DNA of 64,000 bases, from the NCBI GenBank assembly GCA_910585215.1, contig CAJUDQ010000002.1, positions 3,386 through 67,385 of the forward strand. The letters are read 5' to 3'. Of this stretch, positions 25,039-33,717 are shown piece by piece. The DNA comes from an uncultured Lachnospiraceae bacterium. Its GTDB lineage: Bacteria > Bacillota > Clostridia > Lachnospirales > Lachnospiraceae. The position numbers and the translations under genes are program-made. Each line of letters begins with the position of its first letter. Positions within the stretch are counted from its first letter, which is position 1. The notes beneath the pieces are model-generated. The model worked only from the letters and a program-made list of their open reading frames with translations, was not told the origin of the DNA and ran no database searches.

Positions 25039-25440
25039 ATGAAATTGATTTATCCGGCAATTTTTAGACCATTTTCAGATGAAAGTGGAGGGTTTGTTGT
25101 AGAATTTCCAGATTTACCAGGTTGTGTTACAGAGGGAAAAACTCTTGAAGAAGCAATCGAAATGGGAATTGATGCAGCGAGTGGCTGGATTCTTGGAGAG
25201 CTAGAAGATGGGGAAAGTATTCCTGAAGCATCTAAATATAAAGATATAAAATCAAATGAAAATGAAATGGTTAATCTTCTATTGCTTGATTTAGATTCCT
25301 ATGCTGAAAAATATGGTGAAAAAGCTGTAAGAAAAAATCTTACAATTCCAGCATGGTTAAATACCTTTGCAGAAAAAAATAATCTCAATTTTTCTAAAAT
25401 TTTACAAGATGCCTTACTTTCAATAGCACAGACAAAATAA
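25039..25440 (+). CDS. hicB: HicB antitoxin
   Basis: The 133-residue protein has the partial RNase H fold of HicB (YPAIFRPFSDESGGFVVEFPDLPGCVTEGKTLEEA) and a C-terminal ribbon-helix-helix-like DNA-binding segment (NLTIPAWLNTFAEKNNLNFSKILQDAL). It neutralises HicA and should bind the dyad at the promoter. The ribosome site AGGAAGAGG is strong compared with that of hicA. A terminator follows. The module lies beside an IS-like end, a decayed YoeB and BrnTA, a typical toxin-antitoxin cluster. Confidence 0.93.
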   Translation: MKLIYPAIFRPFSDESGGFVVEFPDLPGCVTEGKTLEEAIEMGIDAASGWILGELEDGESIPEASKYKDIKSNENEMVNLLLLDLDSYAEKYGEKAVRKNLTIPAWLNTFAEKNNLNFSKILQDALLSIAQTK

Positions 25441-25472
25441 GTATCTGATATGTTATTGTAGAAGGGCAAGTA

Positions 25473-25500
25473 GGGAGCTTGGAAACAGGCTCTCTTTTTA
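25473..25500 (+). terminator. Terminator of hicAB
   Basis: A short stem, GAGCTTG / CAGGCTC with one wobble around a GAAA tetraloop, is followed by TCTCTTTTTA. Confidence 0.75.
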
Positions 25501-25508
25501 TGTATAAT

Positions 25509-25668
25509 TAAGAAGAATTTACAAAAAAGGACAATTACATTGTTTTGCATAAATTTATATACAATACGATTTTTTTCATCAATACGTCTGCTCCACCATC
25601 CAGAAAGATTTTCAGATAATGGTTCAGGATGCCCAATTCCTTCAAATGGATTTCTCTGTATATCCTTG
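25509..25668 (-). pseudogene. Remnant of a YoeB/Txe toxin
   Basis: On the minus strand the frame reads KDIQRNPFEGIGHPEPL, then SENLSGWWSRRIDEKNRIVY, the diagnostic C-terminal two-thirds of YoeB mRNA interferases. The N-terminal part is gone (an in-frame stop lies two codons before KDIQ) and the normal final segment, ISCKGHY, is replaced by unrelated sequence. No YefM antitoxin is present. About 54 codons remain, so it is too short for a gene but clearly recognisable. Confidence 0.8.
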
Positions 25669-25689
25669 CTTTATGCCCTTGATTTTTTT

Positions 25690-25815
25690 ATTAGCAGTTG
25701 TCTTTAAATATTCTATTTTTTTCTATGCTTCCTTTAACAGTGAATTTTTCGCAGAGGCATTATCCAGTTTCTGATAGGCCTCCATAACATTATATACTTT
25801 TGGCAAAAAAGATTT
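25690..25815 (-). pseudogene. Possible end of a recombinase-like or other gene
   Basis: Minus-strand codons read MEAYQKLDNASAKNSLLKEA, a stop, then KKIEYLKTTANKK. The pattern resembles the C-terminal coiled segment of large serine recombinases, but I am not certain. It precedes the YoeB remnant and looks like debris of an excised element. Confidence 0.3.
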
Positions 25816-25840
25816 TATTAAATGAATAAAATAAAAAATC

Positions 25841-25869
25841 TTAATATATAATTATTTAATAGTTATAAT
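25841..25869 (+). promoter_or_regulatory. Promoter of brnTA giving a leaderless start
   Basis: TTAATA (25841-25846) and TATAAT (25864-25869) are 17 bases apart. The A of the brnT ATG is the seventh base after the -10 box, so transcription would start at or next to the start codon. Confidence 0.6.
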
Positions 25870-25875
25870 ATAATT

Positions 25876-26163
25876 ATGAAAGAAATAAAATTTACATGGG
25901 ATGAAAACAAAAACCAAATAAATCAGAAAAAGCATAAAGTATCATTTGAAGAGGCTATAAGTGTGTTTTATGATGAAATGGCATTAGTGCGGGATGACCC
26001 AGACCATTCAGAAGAGAAGGATAGATTTGTAATTTTAGGAATGAGCAATAATACAAAACTTCTTGTTGTATGCCACTGTTACAGAGATTCAGATACAACT
26101 ATATGTATTATATCAGCAAGGAAAGCAACAACAACAGAGAGTAAACAATATTATGAATTTTGA
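25876..26163 (+). CDS. brnT: BrnT-family toxin
   Basis: The 95-residue protein has the BrnT pattern FTWDENKNQINQKKHKVSFEEA, then DPDHSEEKDRFVILG, a central strand (LLVVCHCYRDSDTTICIISARKA) and a terminal EF. BrnT is a RelE-fold ribonuclease. There is no ribosome site before the ATG, and the -10 box sits 6 bases upstream, suggesting leaderless, inefficient translation. The antitoxin gene follows after 10 bases with a perfect GGAGG. Position inside an island with hicAB and YoeB debris points to horizontal origin. Confidence 0.92.
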   Translation: MKEIKFTWDENKNQINQKKHKVSFEEAISVFYDEMALVRDDPDHSEEKDRFVILGMSNNTKLLVVCHCYRDSDTTICIISARKATTTESKQYYEF

Positions 26164-26173
26164 GGAGGTATAT

Positions 26174-26389
26174 ATGAGAGAAGAATATGATTTTTCAAAA
26201 ACAGAAGCAAGAAGAAATCCTTATGCTAAAAAGCTGAAAAAACAGATAACAATAAACATTGACAATGATACTATTGATTTTTTTAAAGAACAAAGTGAAG
26301 AATCTGGCATCCCATATCAGACACTTATCAATTTATATTTATCAGATTGTGCTAAACAGAAAAAACAATTATATCTGTCTTGGAAATGA
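26174..26389 (+). CDS. brnA: BrnA-family antitoxin
   Basis: The 71-residue ribbon-helix-helix protein (KLKKQITINIDNDTIDFFKEQ, then SGIPYQTLINLYLSDCA) binds BrnT and, in known systems, represses the operon. The frame is open further upstream inside brnT, but the ATG at 26174 with GAGGAGG 5 bases before it is the evident start. A perfect terminator follows. Confidence 0.92.
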   Translation: MREEYDFSKTEARRNPYAKKLKKQITINIDNDTIDFFKEQSEESGIPYQTLINLYLSDCAKQKKQLYLSWK

Positions 26390-26397
26390 TATTAAGC

Positions 26398-26428
26398 AAG
26401 GAGCTGTTATTACATAGCAGCTCCTTTT
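26398..26428 (+). terminator. Terminator of brnTA
   Basis: AAGGAGCTG (26398-26406) and CAGCTCCTT (26418-26426) form a perfect 9-bp stem followed by T residues. Confidence 0.85.
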
Positions 26429-26497
26429 GTAGGTGATGTCTATACGCTTTAATACTGTGTGGCTATTTTATTGATTGTCTGATAAGTGTGGCTGATG

Positions 26498-27088
26498 TTA
26501 CAGTTTCATATTCAATCTTTTTCTAATTACTTTGTCTTTTACAGGATATATTTTTTCTATCGGTAAATCCTTTGTATTTAATTTCCCGTTTTTTCTCTGC
26601 TCGTTCCATTTTTTCACCAGTGGAGTGAAATCTTCTATGCGGCAAATACCTGTATCTAAAAAATCCCTCAATGTATTTCCTTTCAATCCTATTTGAATTG
26701 CTGCACGATTGACAGCATTTCCATTTATATTTCTATCGGGGTCCCATTGGCAATACACAGTAGTTTCATCAAAAGCCTTTTCCCATTGTGCGCCGGTATA
26801 GCTTGCAGAATCTGGTGAGGTTAAAACTGCTTTTTCCAATAACTCATTAAACTTTGACTGGTAGATGTCTAAAGCTAGAATATATTCCTGATTTTTTTTG
26901 GTTCCCCAGTTAGAACGATACATAAGCCATAGAAAAGACGGTTTTATCCATGTCATGCGATTTATATTAAAATTTTCTCCAAATGTCTGTAATGCAACAG
27001 CTTCTTTGGCAATAACAGAATTGTATGCCTGATAAACCCGAATACACTGCCTGTTGTATTGCGCAAATACCTCTTTTACATATTCCAT
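26498..27088 (-). CDS. DUF4291 protein
   Basis: The 196-residue protein matches DUF4291 (RQCIRVYQAYNSVIAKEAV, then RMTWIKPSFLWLMYRSNWG, WDPDRN, then IQIGLKG). The family occurs in bacteria and fungi with no known activity. The tryptophan-rich core and the DPDRN motif are conserved and may form a site. It is a single gene on the minus strand, with GGAGG 10 bases before the ATG, next to the toxin-antitoxin island. The 348 bases before it (27089-27436) contain no gene; they hold a palindrome and the promoter area of the next gene. Confidence 0.88.
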   Translation of the reverse strand: MEYVKEVFAQYNRQCIRVYQAYNSVIAKEAVALQTFGENFNINRMTWIKPSFLWLMYRSNWGTKKNQEYILALDIYQSKFNELLEKAVLTSPDSASYTGAQWEKAFDETTVYCQWDPDRNINGNAVNRAAIQIGLKGNTLRDFLDTGICRIEDFTPLVKKWNEQRKNGKLNTKDLPIEKIYPVKDKVIRKRLNMKL

Positions 27089-27326
27089 AGAAATTTTGCC
27101 TCCAAAAATATTGTCATCTTATATCTGTGTTTTAATTTATTGTTTTGGTTAAATTGTTCATACTTAAAATCATAACTTTGTATTACATGTGCTATGATTT
27201 ATACCTGATATATTTTGATTGATAGCTTATTTTATTATACTGTAGTTATTCAGCAATAGCAATAACTATTTAATCATCATTCACTGAAAGCAGACAATTC
27301 TGCAGTTCATTTTGTGTTTTTTATGA

Positions 27327-27343
27327 TATGCCTGTCAGGCATA
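27327..27343. promoter_or_regulatory. Perfect 17-base palindrome upstream of the alcohol dehydrogenase
   Basis: TATGCCTG and CAGGCATA flank a single T, perfect over eight bases. It lies 94 bases before the dehydrogenase start in an otherwise featureless AT-rich gap and looks like an operator. No regulator gene adjoins it. Confidence 0.5.
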
Positions 27344-27436
27344 GTATAAGTTTCATATTTAGTATTTGCTATTTTATTATTTCTCTTATATAATAAGAAA
27401 AACAACAGAATAAATAATTGGAGGTAGTATTTAACT

Positions 27437-28612
27437 ATGAATATGAATTTTAATTTTTACAATCCGACAATTCTTATTTTTGGTTCAGGAAGATTAAACG
27501 ACCTTGGCAGCCAGAACATGCCAGGAAGTAAAGCATTGCTTTTGATTTCCAGTGGAAAGTCAGTAAAAACCTATGGCACTCTTGACCGCGTGGAGGAACA
27601 GCTGAAAAAAGCCGGCGTGACATATATTGTATGTGACAATATCCATGAAAATCCGTCAAAAGAGGTGGTAATGGAAGCCGCTGCCATTTCCAGAGAAAAT
27701 AACTGTGATTTTATCGTCGCTCTTGGCGGCGGAGCTGTTTTAGACTCGGCTGTTGCAGTAGCTGCTATGGCGACAAATCCCGGTGATTTGTGGGATTACG
27801 TAAACGGTGGTACAGGAAAGGGACAGCCCCTTGTAAACGCTGCGCTGCCAATTGTGACAATTGCAACTTCATCAGGTACAGGTTCTGAAATTAACTGCTG
27901 GGGTGTTATTTCCAATCATCAGACAAATGAAAAAATAGGATTTGGAGACCCTTCTATTGTTCCGGTACTGGCAATCGTTGACCCGGAGCTGATGAAAACG
28001 GTTCCTCCAAAATATACGGCATATCAGGGATTTGATGCACTGTTCCACAATACTGAGGTTATGATTTCAAATGGCATAAATATTCTCAGTGAAACATTAG
28101 CCCTTTCTGCAATTGAAAATATAACAAAGTATCTTCCAAGAGCAGTTGCAGACGGAAATGATATAGAAGCAAGAGAGGCAGTTGCTTATGGCAGCACGAT
28201 TGCAGGCATGACCATGCAGCTTACAAATACAACAGCACAACATTCCATGGAGCATGCCATGAGCGCCTATCATCACAACCTTCCACATGGAGCAGGTTTA
28301 ATTATGATTTCTGTTGAATTTGCCCGTTTCTTTATTGAGCGTCATGCTTGTGATGAACAGTTTATCAAAATGGCAAAAGCAATGGGGATTTCGAATGCAG
28401 ACAAGCCGGAAGATTTTATTACTGCGCTTGTAAAGCTGCAAAAGGATTGTGGTGTGGATAATCTGAAAATGAGCGACTATGGCTTTGAAAAATCCGAATC
28501 AATGACATTGGCGGTTAATGCAAGAGAAACAATGGGCGGTTTGTTCCTCTCCAATCCATGCCCAATGTCAGATGAAGAATGTGCAGAAATTTTTGACAAA
28601 TCATATCGTTAA
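27437..28612 (+). CDS. Iron-containing alcohol dehydrogenase (BDH/YqhD-like)
   Basis: The 391-residue protein belongs to group III alcohol dehydrogenases. It has the NAD(P)-binding ALGGGAVLDSAVAVAA and the metal-binding stretch HSMEHAMSAYHHNLPHGAG, whose histidines, with an aspartate near residue 197 (GFDALFHN), hold Fe or Zn. It reduces aldehydes to alcohols (or the reverse) with NADPH or NADH; the exact substrate cannot be read. GGAGG precedes the ATG. It is followed by a lipoprotein gene after 54 bases, possibly the same transcript. Confidence 0.93.
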   Translation: MNMNFNFYNPTILIFGSGRLNDLGSQNMPGSKALLLISSGKSVKTYGTLDRVEEQLKKAGVTYIVCDNIHENPSKEVVMEAAAISRENNCDFIVALGGGAVLDSAVAVAAMATNPGDLWDYVNGGTGKGQPLVNAALPIVTIATSSGTGSEINCWGVISNHQTNEKIGFGDPSIVPVLAIVDPELMKTVPPKYTAYQGFDALFHNTEVMISNGINILSETLALSAIENITKYLPRAVADGNDIEAREAVAYGSTIAGMTMQLTNTTAQHSMEHAMSAYHHNLPHGAGLIMISVEFARFFIERHACDEQFIKMAKAMGISNADKPEDFITALVKLQKDCGVDNLKMSDYGFEKSESMTLAVNARETMGGLFLSNPCPMSDEECAEIFDKSYR

Positions 28613-28666
28613 TAGAAGATAGCATATGAAAAAGACGCTGCTATAAGAGAAAGGATAAAATTTATT

Positions 28667-30082
28667 ATGGTAAAGAAACTCTTTGCTTTATTTTTAATCC
28701 TTATGCTGGCAATGGGGCTTGTTGCCTGCAATCATCAAGAAAATAAGTCTTCTGGTAAAAAGGACAATAAAATAGCTTCTATGAGTACATCACAAAACGA
28801 AGGTGATAAATTGAATGCGACATCTTCAGCAGATGAGCCAAAACAGGAATCCACTGTCCCCTATGACGGGGCGTATCCATATCACGAACCTTATGGAACA
28901 GGTATTGGAGCAATGCCGGGACGTGTCGTATGGTCGTATAATCCTGATTCTGTAGATTGGGACGGCAGCGGTTACTGGTGGGAAACAGGGCATTTTAATG
29001 AAGCAGTTCTACTGCAAATGGTAAATGAAAGCATAGCATGTCTTGCTGGAAAACAATCTGCAAAGGACGGGTGGAATACATTATTTACTGCAAATAAAGA
29101 ATCTCGTGGTATAAACGGTGGTTACAAAGAGGGTGAAAAAATAGCAATAAAGGCAAATATCAACGGTTCCGGAGTATTTGATGATGATTTTTCGGGTGAA
29201 ACACATATGAGTTATACAAATCCTGTATTGCTGAAAGCTCTTCTAATATCTCTTGTAAAAGAAGCAGGTGTCCGGCCTTCGGATATTACAGTTTATGATG
29301 TTTCACGCATATTCCCCGATTACATGGTGGAAATGTGTACTGAGGGAGAACTGAAGGGAGTTGATTTTATAGGACGAAACAATAGCGTGGCAGATGAAGA
29401 AGCACCGATTCACTGGTCATATAAATTCAGTGGAAAAGTAAATTATTTGCCAACCTGTGTTACCAAAGCGACATATATAATCAATCTTGCCAATCTCAAA
29501 GGGCATAGCTATGGGATTACTCTGTGCGGGAAGAATCATTTCGGTTCATTTATCAATGGAAACGCTCTGCGGCCGCCAGAAGGCGCAAATCTCCACCAAT
29601 GGCTGACAAAAAGCGAAATGGGTATATACAGTCCGCTTGTTGATTTAATGGCAAATGTCAATCTTGGAGGCAAAACCGTTTTATATATGCTGGATGCCAT
29701 TATCTGTGCACCAAGTGAAGGGGCTTCCATTACCGAAAAAAATTCCAAATGGCAGCAGATACCCTTTGATAATGACTATACCTCCAGTATTTTTGTATCA
29801 CAGGACCCTGTGGCGATTGATTCTGTTGGAGCAGATTTTTTAAATAATGAACCTGTTGTTACCAGTAATAATCATTCCGCAGAGAATATAACAAATGAAA
29901 ACTATCTACATGAAGCAGGTCTTGTCTCAAATGCTCCCTCTGGAACAGACTACACAGACGGAAACGGGCATGCTGTGGCAAATCTTGGCGTACATGAGCA
30001 TTGGAATAATTCTTCTGAAAAGCTGTACAGCCGAAATCTGGGAAAAGAGGAAGGAATAGAACTGATACAAATAATAAACTGA
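28667..30082 (+). CDS. DUF362 lipoprotein
   Basis: The 471-residue protein begins with a lipoprotein signal (lipobox L-V-A-C at about residue 21), then a Ser/Lys-rich linker, and a DUF362 domain: NINGSGVFDDDFSGETHMSYTNPVLLKAL, then ITVYDVSR, then LANLKGHSYGITLCGKNHFGS and SQDPVAIDSVGADFL. DUF362 domains are sometimes joined to ferredoxin domains; here there is none, and the protein should sit on the outer face of the membrane. Function is unknown. It shares direction and close spacing with the alcohol dehydrogenase and is closed by a hairpin. Confidence 0.87.
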   Translation: MVKKLFALFLILMLAMGLVACNHQENKSSGKKDNKIASMSTSQNEGDKLNATSSADEPKQESTVPYDGAYPYHEPYGTGIGAMPGRVVWSYNPDSVDWDGSGYWWETGHFNEAVLLQMVNESIACLAGKQSAKDGWNTLFTANKESRGINGGYKEGEKIAIKANINGSGVFDDDFSGETHMSYTNPVLLKALLISLVKEAGVRPSDITVYDVSRIFPDYMVEMCTEGELKGVDFIGRNNSVADEEAPIHWSYKFSGKVNYLPTCVTKATYIINLANLKGHSYGITLCGKNHFGSFINGNALRPPEGANLHQWLTKSEMGIYSPLVDLMANVNLGGKTVLYMLDAIICAPSEGASITEKNSKWQQIPFDNDYTSSIFVSQDPVAIDSVGADFLNNEPVVTSNNHSAENITNENYLHEAGLVSNAPSGTDYTDGNGHAVANLGVHEHWNNSSEKLYSRNLGKEEGIELIQIIN

Positions 30083-30145
30083 TATTTCCTGACTAATTTA
30101 AGAAGAGAATATTTTTTATAAAAAAATAAAAAATACTGTTTACAG

Positions 30146-30192
30146 AAAAAGTGTCATCAAATTTGTTGACACTTTTTTGACTTTTTTATAAT
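30146..30192 (+). promoter_or_regulatory. Terminator overlapping the promoter of the two-component operon
   Basis: AAAAAGTGTCA (30146-30156) pairs perfectly with TGACACTTTTT (30167-30177), followed by another T: a terminator for the DUF362 gene. The right arm contains TTGACA (30166-30171), which with TATAAT (30187-30192) makes a promoter with a short 15-base spacer. One sequence ends one transcript and begins the next. Confidence 0.6.
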
Positions 30193-30218
30193 ATCTTTTT
30201 AGTAGGAGGTATATTTGC

Positions 30219-30893
30219 ATGAAGCATAAAATTTTAATTGTAGATGATGAAATAATGATGACAGAGCTCCTTTCCGACCATCTAAGCGACGAAGGATACG
30301 AAGTTTACACAGCAAACAGCGCCGCAGAAGCTCTTTCACTGCTGCCAAAAACCCCGTCTTTAATTATACTTGACATCAATATGCCGGATATAGACGGTCT
30401 GAAACTGTGCCAGACGATACGGGACCATGTTTCATGCCCGATTCTTTTTGTAACGGCGAGAATTACCGAGCAGGATAAAATAAATGGTTTGCAGTATGGC
30501 GGAGATGACTATATTACAAAACCGTTTAGCTTAAAGGAACTTTCTGCCCGAATTGGTGCTCATCTTCGCAGAGATGAGCGTTCCCATGCAAATGCTTCTG
30601 TTCTGGTTTCAGGAGAACTGCTTGTAAATCTTTCGCAGCATCGCATTTTTTACAGAGATATGGAAATCGAAGTTTCAAAAAGGGAATTTGATATTATTGA
30701 ATTTCTTATCACCAACGCTGGACAGGTATTTGACCGCGAACATATTTATGAGAGAGTTTGGGGGTATGATGCGGAAGGCAGCGCCGATGTATTAAAAGAG
30801 CATATACGAAAGATTCGCGCAAAGCTCTATAAAGTAACGGGGAAGGATTATATTGAGACTGTATGGGGAGTGGGATATAAATGGAATCATTAA
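30219..30893 (+). CDS. OmpR-family response regulator
   Basis: The 224-residue regulator has a receiver domain with acidic pocket DDE at 9-11, phospho-acceptor Asp52 (LIILDINMPD) and the lysine in YITKPFS, and then a winged-helix DNA-binding domain ending in YIETVWGVGYKWNH. It overlaps the kinase gene by 13 bases, so the two are translated together. The promoter with short spacer upstream may require activation by the regulator itself. Likely targets are the lipoprotein and ABC genes downstream. Confidence 0.95.
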   Translation: MKHKILIVDDEIMMTELLSDHLSDEGYEVYTANSAAEALSLLPKTPSLIILDINMPDIDGLKLCQTIRDHVSCPILFVTARITEQDKINGLQYGGDDYITKPFSLKELSARIGAHLRRDERSHANASVLVSGELLVNLSQHRIFYRDMEIEVSKREFDIIEFLITNAGQVFDREHIYERVWGYDAEGSADVLKEHIRKIRAKLYKVTGKDYIETVWGVGYKWNH

Positions 30894-32164
30894 AAAATAA
30901 ATGGAAAAATTTGTCCTTGCGAAATTTTTTTATTTTGACAGTATTCTTTTCGATTGGTCTGGCAGTGCTTGTTTCTGCTCTTATTATTGCCGCCTGCGCC
31001 TCGTTTCGACACTGGCTTTTGCCCGATTCAAACGCCGCATATCTTACCATACAAAAAACTTTGGAAAATGGAGATGTAACTACAGCATCTTATCTTCTGG
31101 AATATGGACAGGATATGTCCTCGCTGCCTTTGATAGAAATTGAGTATGATACTATGGCTGTGCAGGAAAAGGTGGAAAAAACAGAGTACTCGATTCAAAA
31201 ACTAGAGAAAAGTTTTGATATGCTTTCTCCAAAGAGAAAGCTGGCCTATCGGATTTGTGGTATTACAATGGTTGCGGCTCCGGCCGTGATTGCATTTTTT
31301 TGTATTATTTTTTGCAGCATATATTTTTACCGCAAAAAATTAAAGCCTCCATTAGAGCTTTTATCCCACGCGACCAGTCAGATTGCCGGTCAGAACCTTG
31401 ACTTTGTGCTTGATTATGACTGTAATGATGAGATGGGCATGCTATGTCATTCTTTTGAAAAAATGAGAAGAGCACTGTATGAAAATAATAAAACAATGTG
31501 GGAGATGCTTGAGGAGAGGCGGATTATGCAGGCTTCTGTGGCGCATGACCTTCGTAATCCCATAGCTATTATTCAGGGGTATACAGAATATTTGGAAGCG
31601 GCTCTTGAAAATGGAACTCTAAATCATAAAAAACTTTGCCGTATTATACAAAATCTGAATCAATCAGCCAAAAGACTTCAGCAATATACTGAATCTATTC
31701 GAATTTTAAACTGTCTGGAGGAAATCAGCGTACAGAAAATATCTGTTTCAGCCGTGGAAATGGCGGAAAACATAGAAGAAGACATGAAGCTGCTGGCACA
31801 GCAAAATAAGATTCTTCTGCAGATAAAAAATAATCTGCCAGAACGGAATATACAGATAGATACTACTATCCTTTATCGTATTCTTGAAAATATTATGAAT
31901 AATGCGTTTCGCTATGCGAAAAAAGAAATATGCCTTGAATTTTCCCTTTCAGAAAATATGCTTTGCATAATAATCACAGACGATGGAGAGGGATTTTCGG
32001 CCGAGATACAAAAGAAGAAAGAAAAAATGCTGTTTTCTTCTAGGAAAGACGGGCATATGGGTATTGGTCTGGCTGTCAGCAGGCGTTTGTGTAAAAAACA
32101 TGGCGGCAGTATAGAATTATATAATACTACTGGCGCATGTGTAAAAATAAATCTTTCGGTTTGA
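30881..32164 (+). CDS. Sensor histidine kinase
   Basis: The 427-residue kinase has membrane helices at about 15-40 and 122-150, a small extracellular region of some 80 residues between them, a HAMP segment, a dimerisation helix with phospho-acceptor His222 (ASVAHDLRNPIAI) and an ATPase domain (NIMNNAFRYAKK, DDGEGF, GIGLAVSRRL). The extracellular loop has no cysteines or known sensor fold that I recognise. It pairs with the regulator upstream. Confidence 0.94.
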   Translation: MESLKNKWKNLSLRNFFILTVFFSIGLAVLVSALIIAACASFRHWLLPDSNAAYLTIQKTLENGDVTTASYLLEYGQDMSSLPLIEIEYDTMAVQEKVEKTEYSIQKLEKSFDMLSPKRKLAYRICGITMVAAPAVIAFFCIIFCSIYFYRKKLKPPLELLSHATSQIAGQNLDFVLDYDCNDEMGMLCHSFEKMRRALYENNKTMWEMLEERRIMQASVAHDLRNPIAIIQGYTEYLEAALENGTLNHKKLCRIIQNLNQSAKRLQQYTESIRILNCLEEISVQKISVSAVEMAENIEEDMKLLAQQNKILLQIKNNLPERNIQIDTTILYRILENIMNNAFRYAKKEICLEFSLSENMLCIIITDDGEGFSAEIQKKKEKMLFSSRKDGHMGIGLAVSRRLCKKHGGSIELYNTTGACVKINLSV

Positions 32165-32233
32165 CCGATTTTTGACTTTTCTCTGATAAGATCTCCTTGT
32201 AAAATAAAAACAAAGCAAGGAGGTCTTTTTTCT

Positions 32234-33706
32234 ATGATTTCAACAAAGGAAATATCTAAAATATCTACAAGGAAAGCATTTACAAAGAACTTCATTTTAT
32301 GCGCGGTTCTTATCTGTCTGCTCTGTGGCTGTGGAAAAGATGTACAGACCAAAAGTGGAAATACACAGGAAAACGGCAGCAGAGAAATAAGTGATAAAGA
32401 GAAAGAAGAAAAAAATACAGAAACAGACAGTGCAACAATACAGCAAAATACTGCCAAAAATTTATTTTATAAAACAGGTGATTTGCGTTTCTTATGTGGA
32501 AGTGAGAGCAACTGCAGTACAGAAAATGGATATTATTATCTGACTGGAGAAACGACAAAGCTTCGAGATGGAGATTATGCAACTCATCTTATGTATATGG
32601 ATTTTGCTACCTGTCAGGAAATTTATCTTTGCAGTACAGCGGGATGTAAACATGATACAGCAGATTGTCCTGCAGTTTTTTTATATGATGATTTTCCTGC
32701 ATATACTACGAAGCTTTTTGTATGGAAAGACAATCTTTATATTTTAAGCAGAGAGTATGACGATGACGGTACAATGTCTGAAGATATACTGTATATTGAA
32801 GACACGCAACCGGAAGGCTTTCCTGCAGTTTTATATAAAGCAAAGCTTGACGGTACAGAGCGTAAGCAAATTTATACTTTTGATTCTGATTTGACGCTTG
32901 AAGATATGGTGGTGGGAGATGAGAATGGAATTTATATCATTACAAAAAAAGTTTCTACCGATAAGACGGACACCGCCAGTTATACGACCAGCTCCGAACG
33001 AAAGCTGATATTTTTAGATTTGGAATCTTTGAATACAAGAGAAATTTGTTCTATGGATTTTAATGATAACATCTCATGGAATGTAACGGGCTGCAGTGGT
33101 GATTCTTTGATTTTAAATGGTATCGATTTTGGAAGAGAGATTTCCAGAGATGAACAATGGAATGACGACGTTTATAAATCTCTGTATGAAAGTTCTTTTG
33201 ATGTTTATTCTGTTTTGAATTTGGAAAGCGGTACTGTTACAGAAATTTATCGTGATTCAAATCAATATGAACATTCCTCTCAGGTAATCGGGGATACACT
33301 GTATCTTTCATCTTCAGAAAATCAAAATATTGAAGGATTAAATATTTTTACTGGAGAAAAGAAAACAGTGTGCACTCTTTCACAGAATCTGATTCTGGAT
33401 GCACTCGGGGATATGTTGTGCTGCAGGGACTGGAATCTGGCAGGAGATTTTACATGGTATTTTGTTGATACAAAAACAGGAGAAATACATCACAGCAGTC
33501 TTGTAAATAAATGCAATGGATGGAGCTTGGAGTTTTATGCAAAAACCGCTTCTGATATACTTGTAGTCAATGATTATGATGCCAAAAAAAACAGTGATGA
33601 AAGTTATGAAATTTACCAAATAAAATACGCATTAATTTCGAAGGAGGATTTGTTTTCGGGAAAAGAAAATTATCGAAATATTAAGATGATTGGACCAGGT
33701 CAGTAG
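32234..33706 (+). CDS. Lipoprotein of unknown function, possibly beta-propeller
   Basis: The 490-residue protein has an export signal and lipobox (LLCGC near residue 33), an acidic linker, then a region rich in short strands with recurring patterns such as YLTGETTKL, DNLYILSRE, GDTLYLSSSE, resembling DUF5050-type propellers. Two CxxxxC-like groups (ICLCSTAGCKH-like region near 135-145) may bind metal or form a disulfide. An AAGGAGG site precedes the ATG at 32234. It lies between the two-component genes and the ABC transporter, so it may be a ligand sensor or a transporter accessory. Confidence 0.75.
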   Translation: MISTKEISKISTRKAFTKNFILCAVLICLLCGCGKDVQTKSGNTQENGSREISDKEKEEKNTETDSATIQQNTAKNLFYKTGDLRFLCGSESNCSTENGYYYLTGETTKLRDGDYATHLMYMDFATCQEIYLCSTAGCKHDTADCPAVFLYDDFPAYTTKLFVWKDNLYILSREYDDDGTMSEDILYIEDTQPEGFPAVLYKAKLDGTERKQIYTFDSDLTLEDMVVGDENGIYIITKKVSTDKTDTASYTTSSERKLIFLDLESLNTREICSMDFNDNISWNVTGCSGDSLILNGIDFGREISRDEQWNDDVYKSLYESSFDVYSVLNLESGTVTEIYRDSNQYEHSSQVIGDTLYLSSSENQNIEGLNIFTGEKKTVCTLSQNLILDALGDMLCCRDWNLAGDFTWYFVDTKTGEIHHSSLVNKCNGWSLEFYAKTASDILVVNDYDAKKNSDESYEIYQIKYALISKEDLFSGKENYRNIKMIGPGQ

Positions 33707-33717
33707 AAGGAGGGAAT

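Noticed and set aside
31912..32457. A 181-residue minus-strand frame spanning the kinase end and lipoprotein start
   Set aside because: It covers two real genes in the opposite direction; composition (Phe, Ser, Leu, Pro rich) is typical of a shadow.
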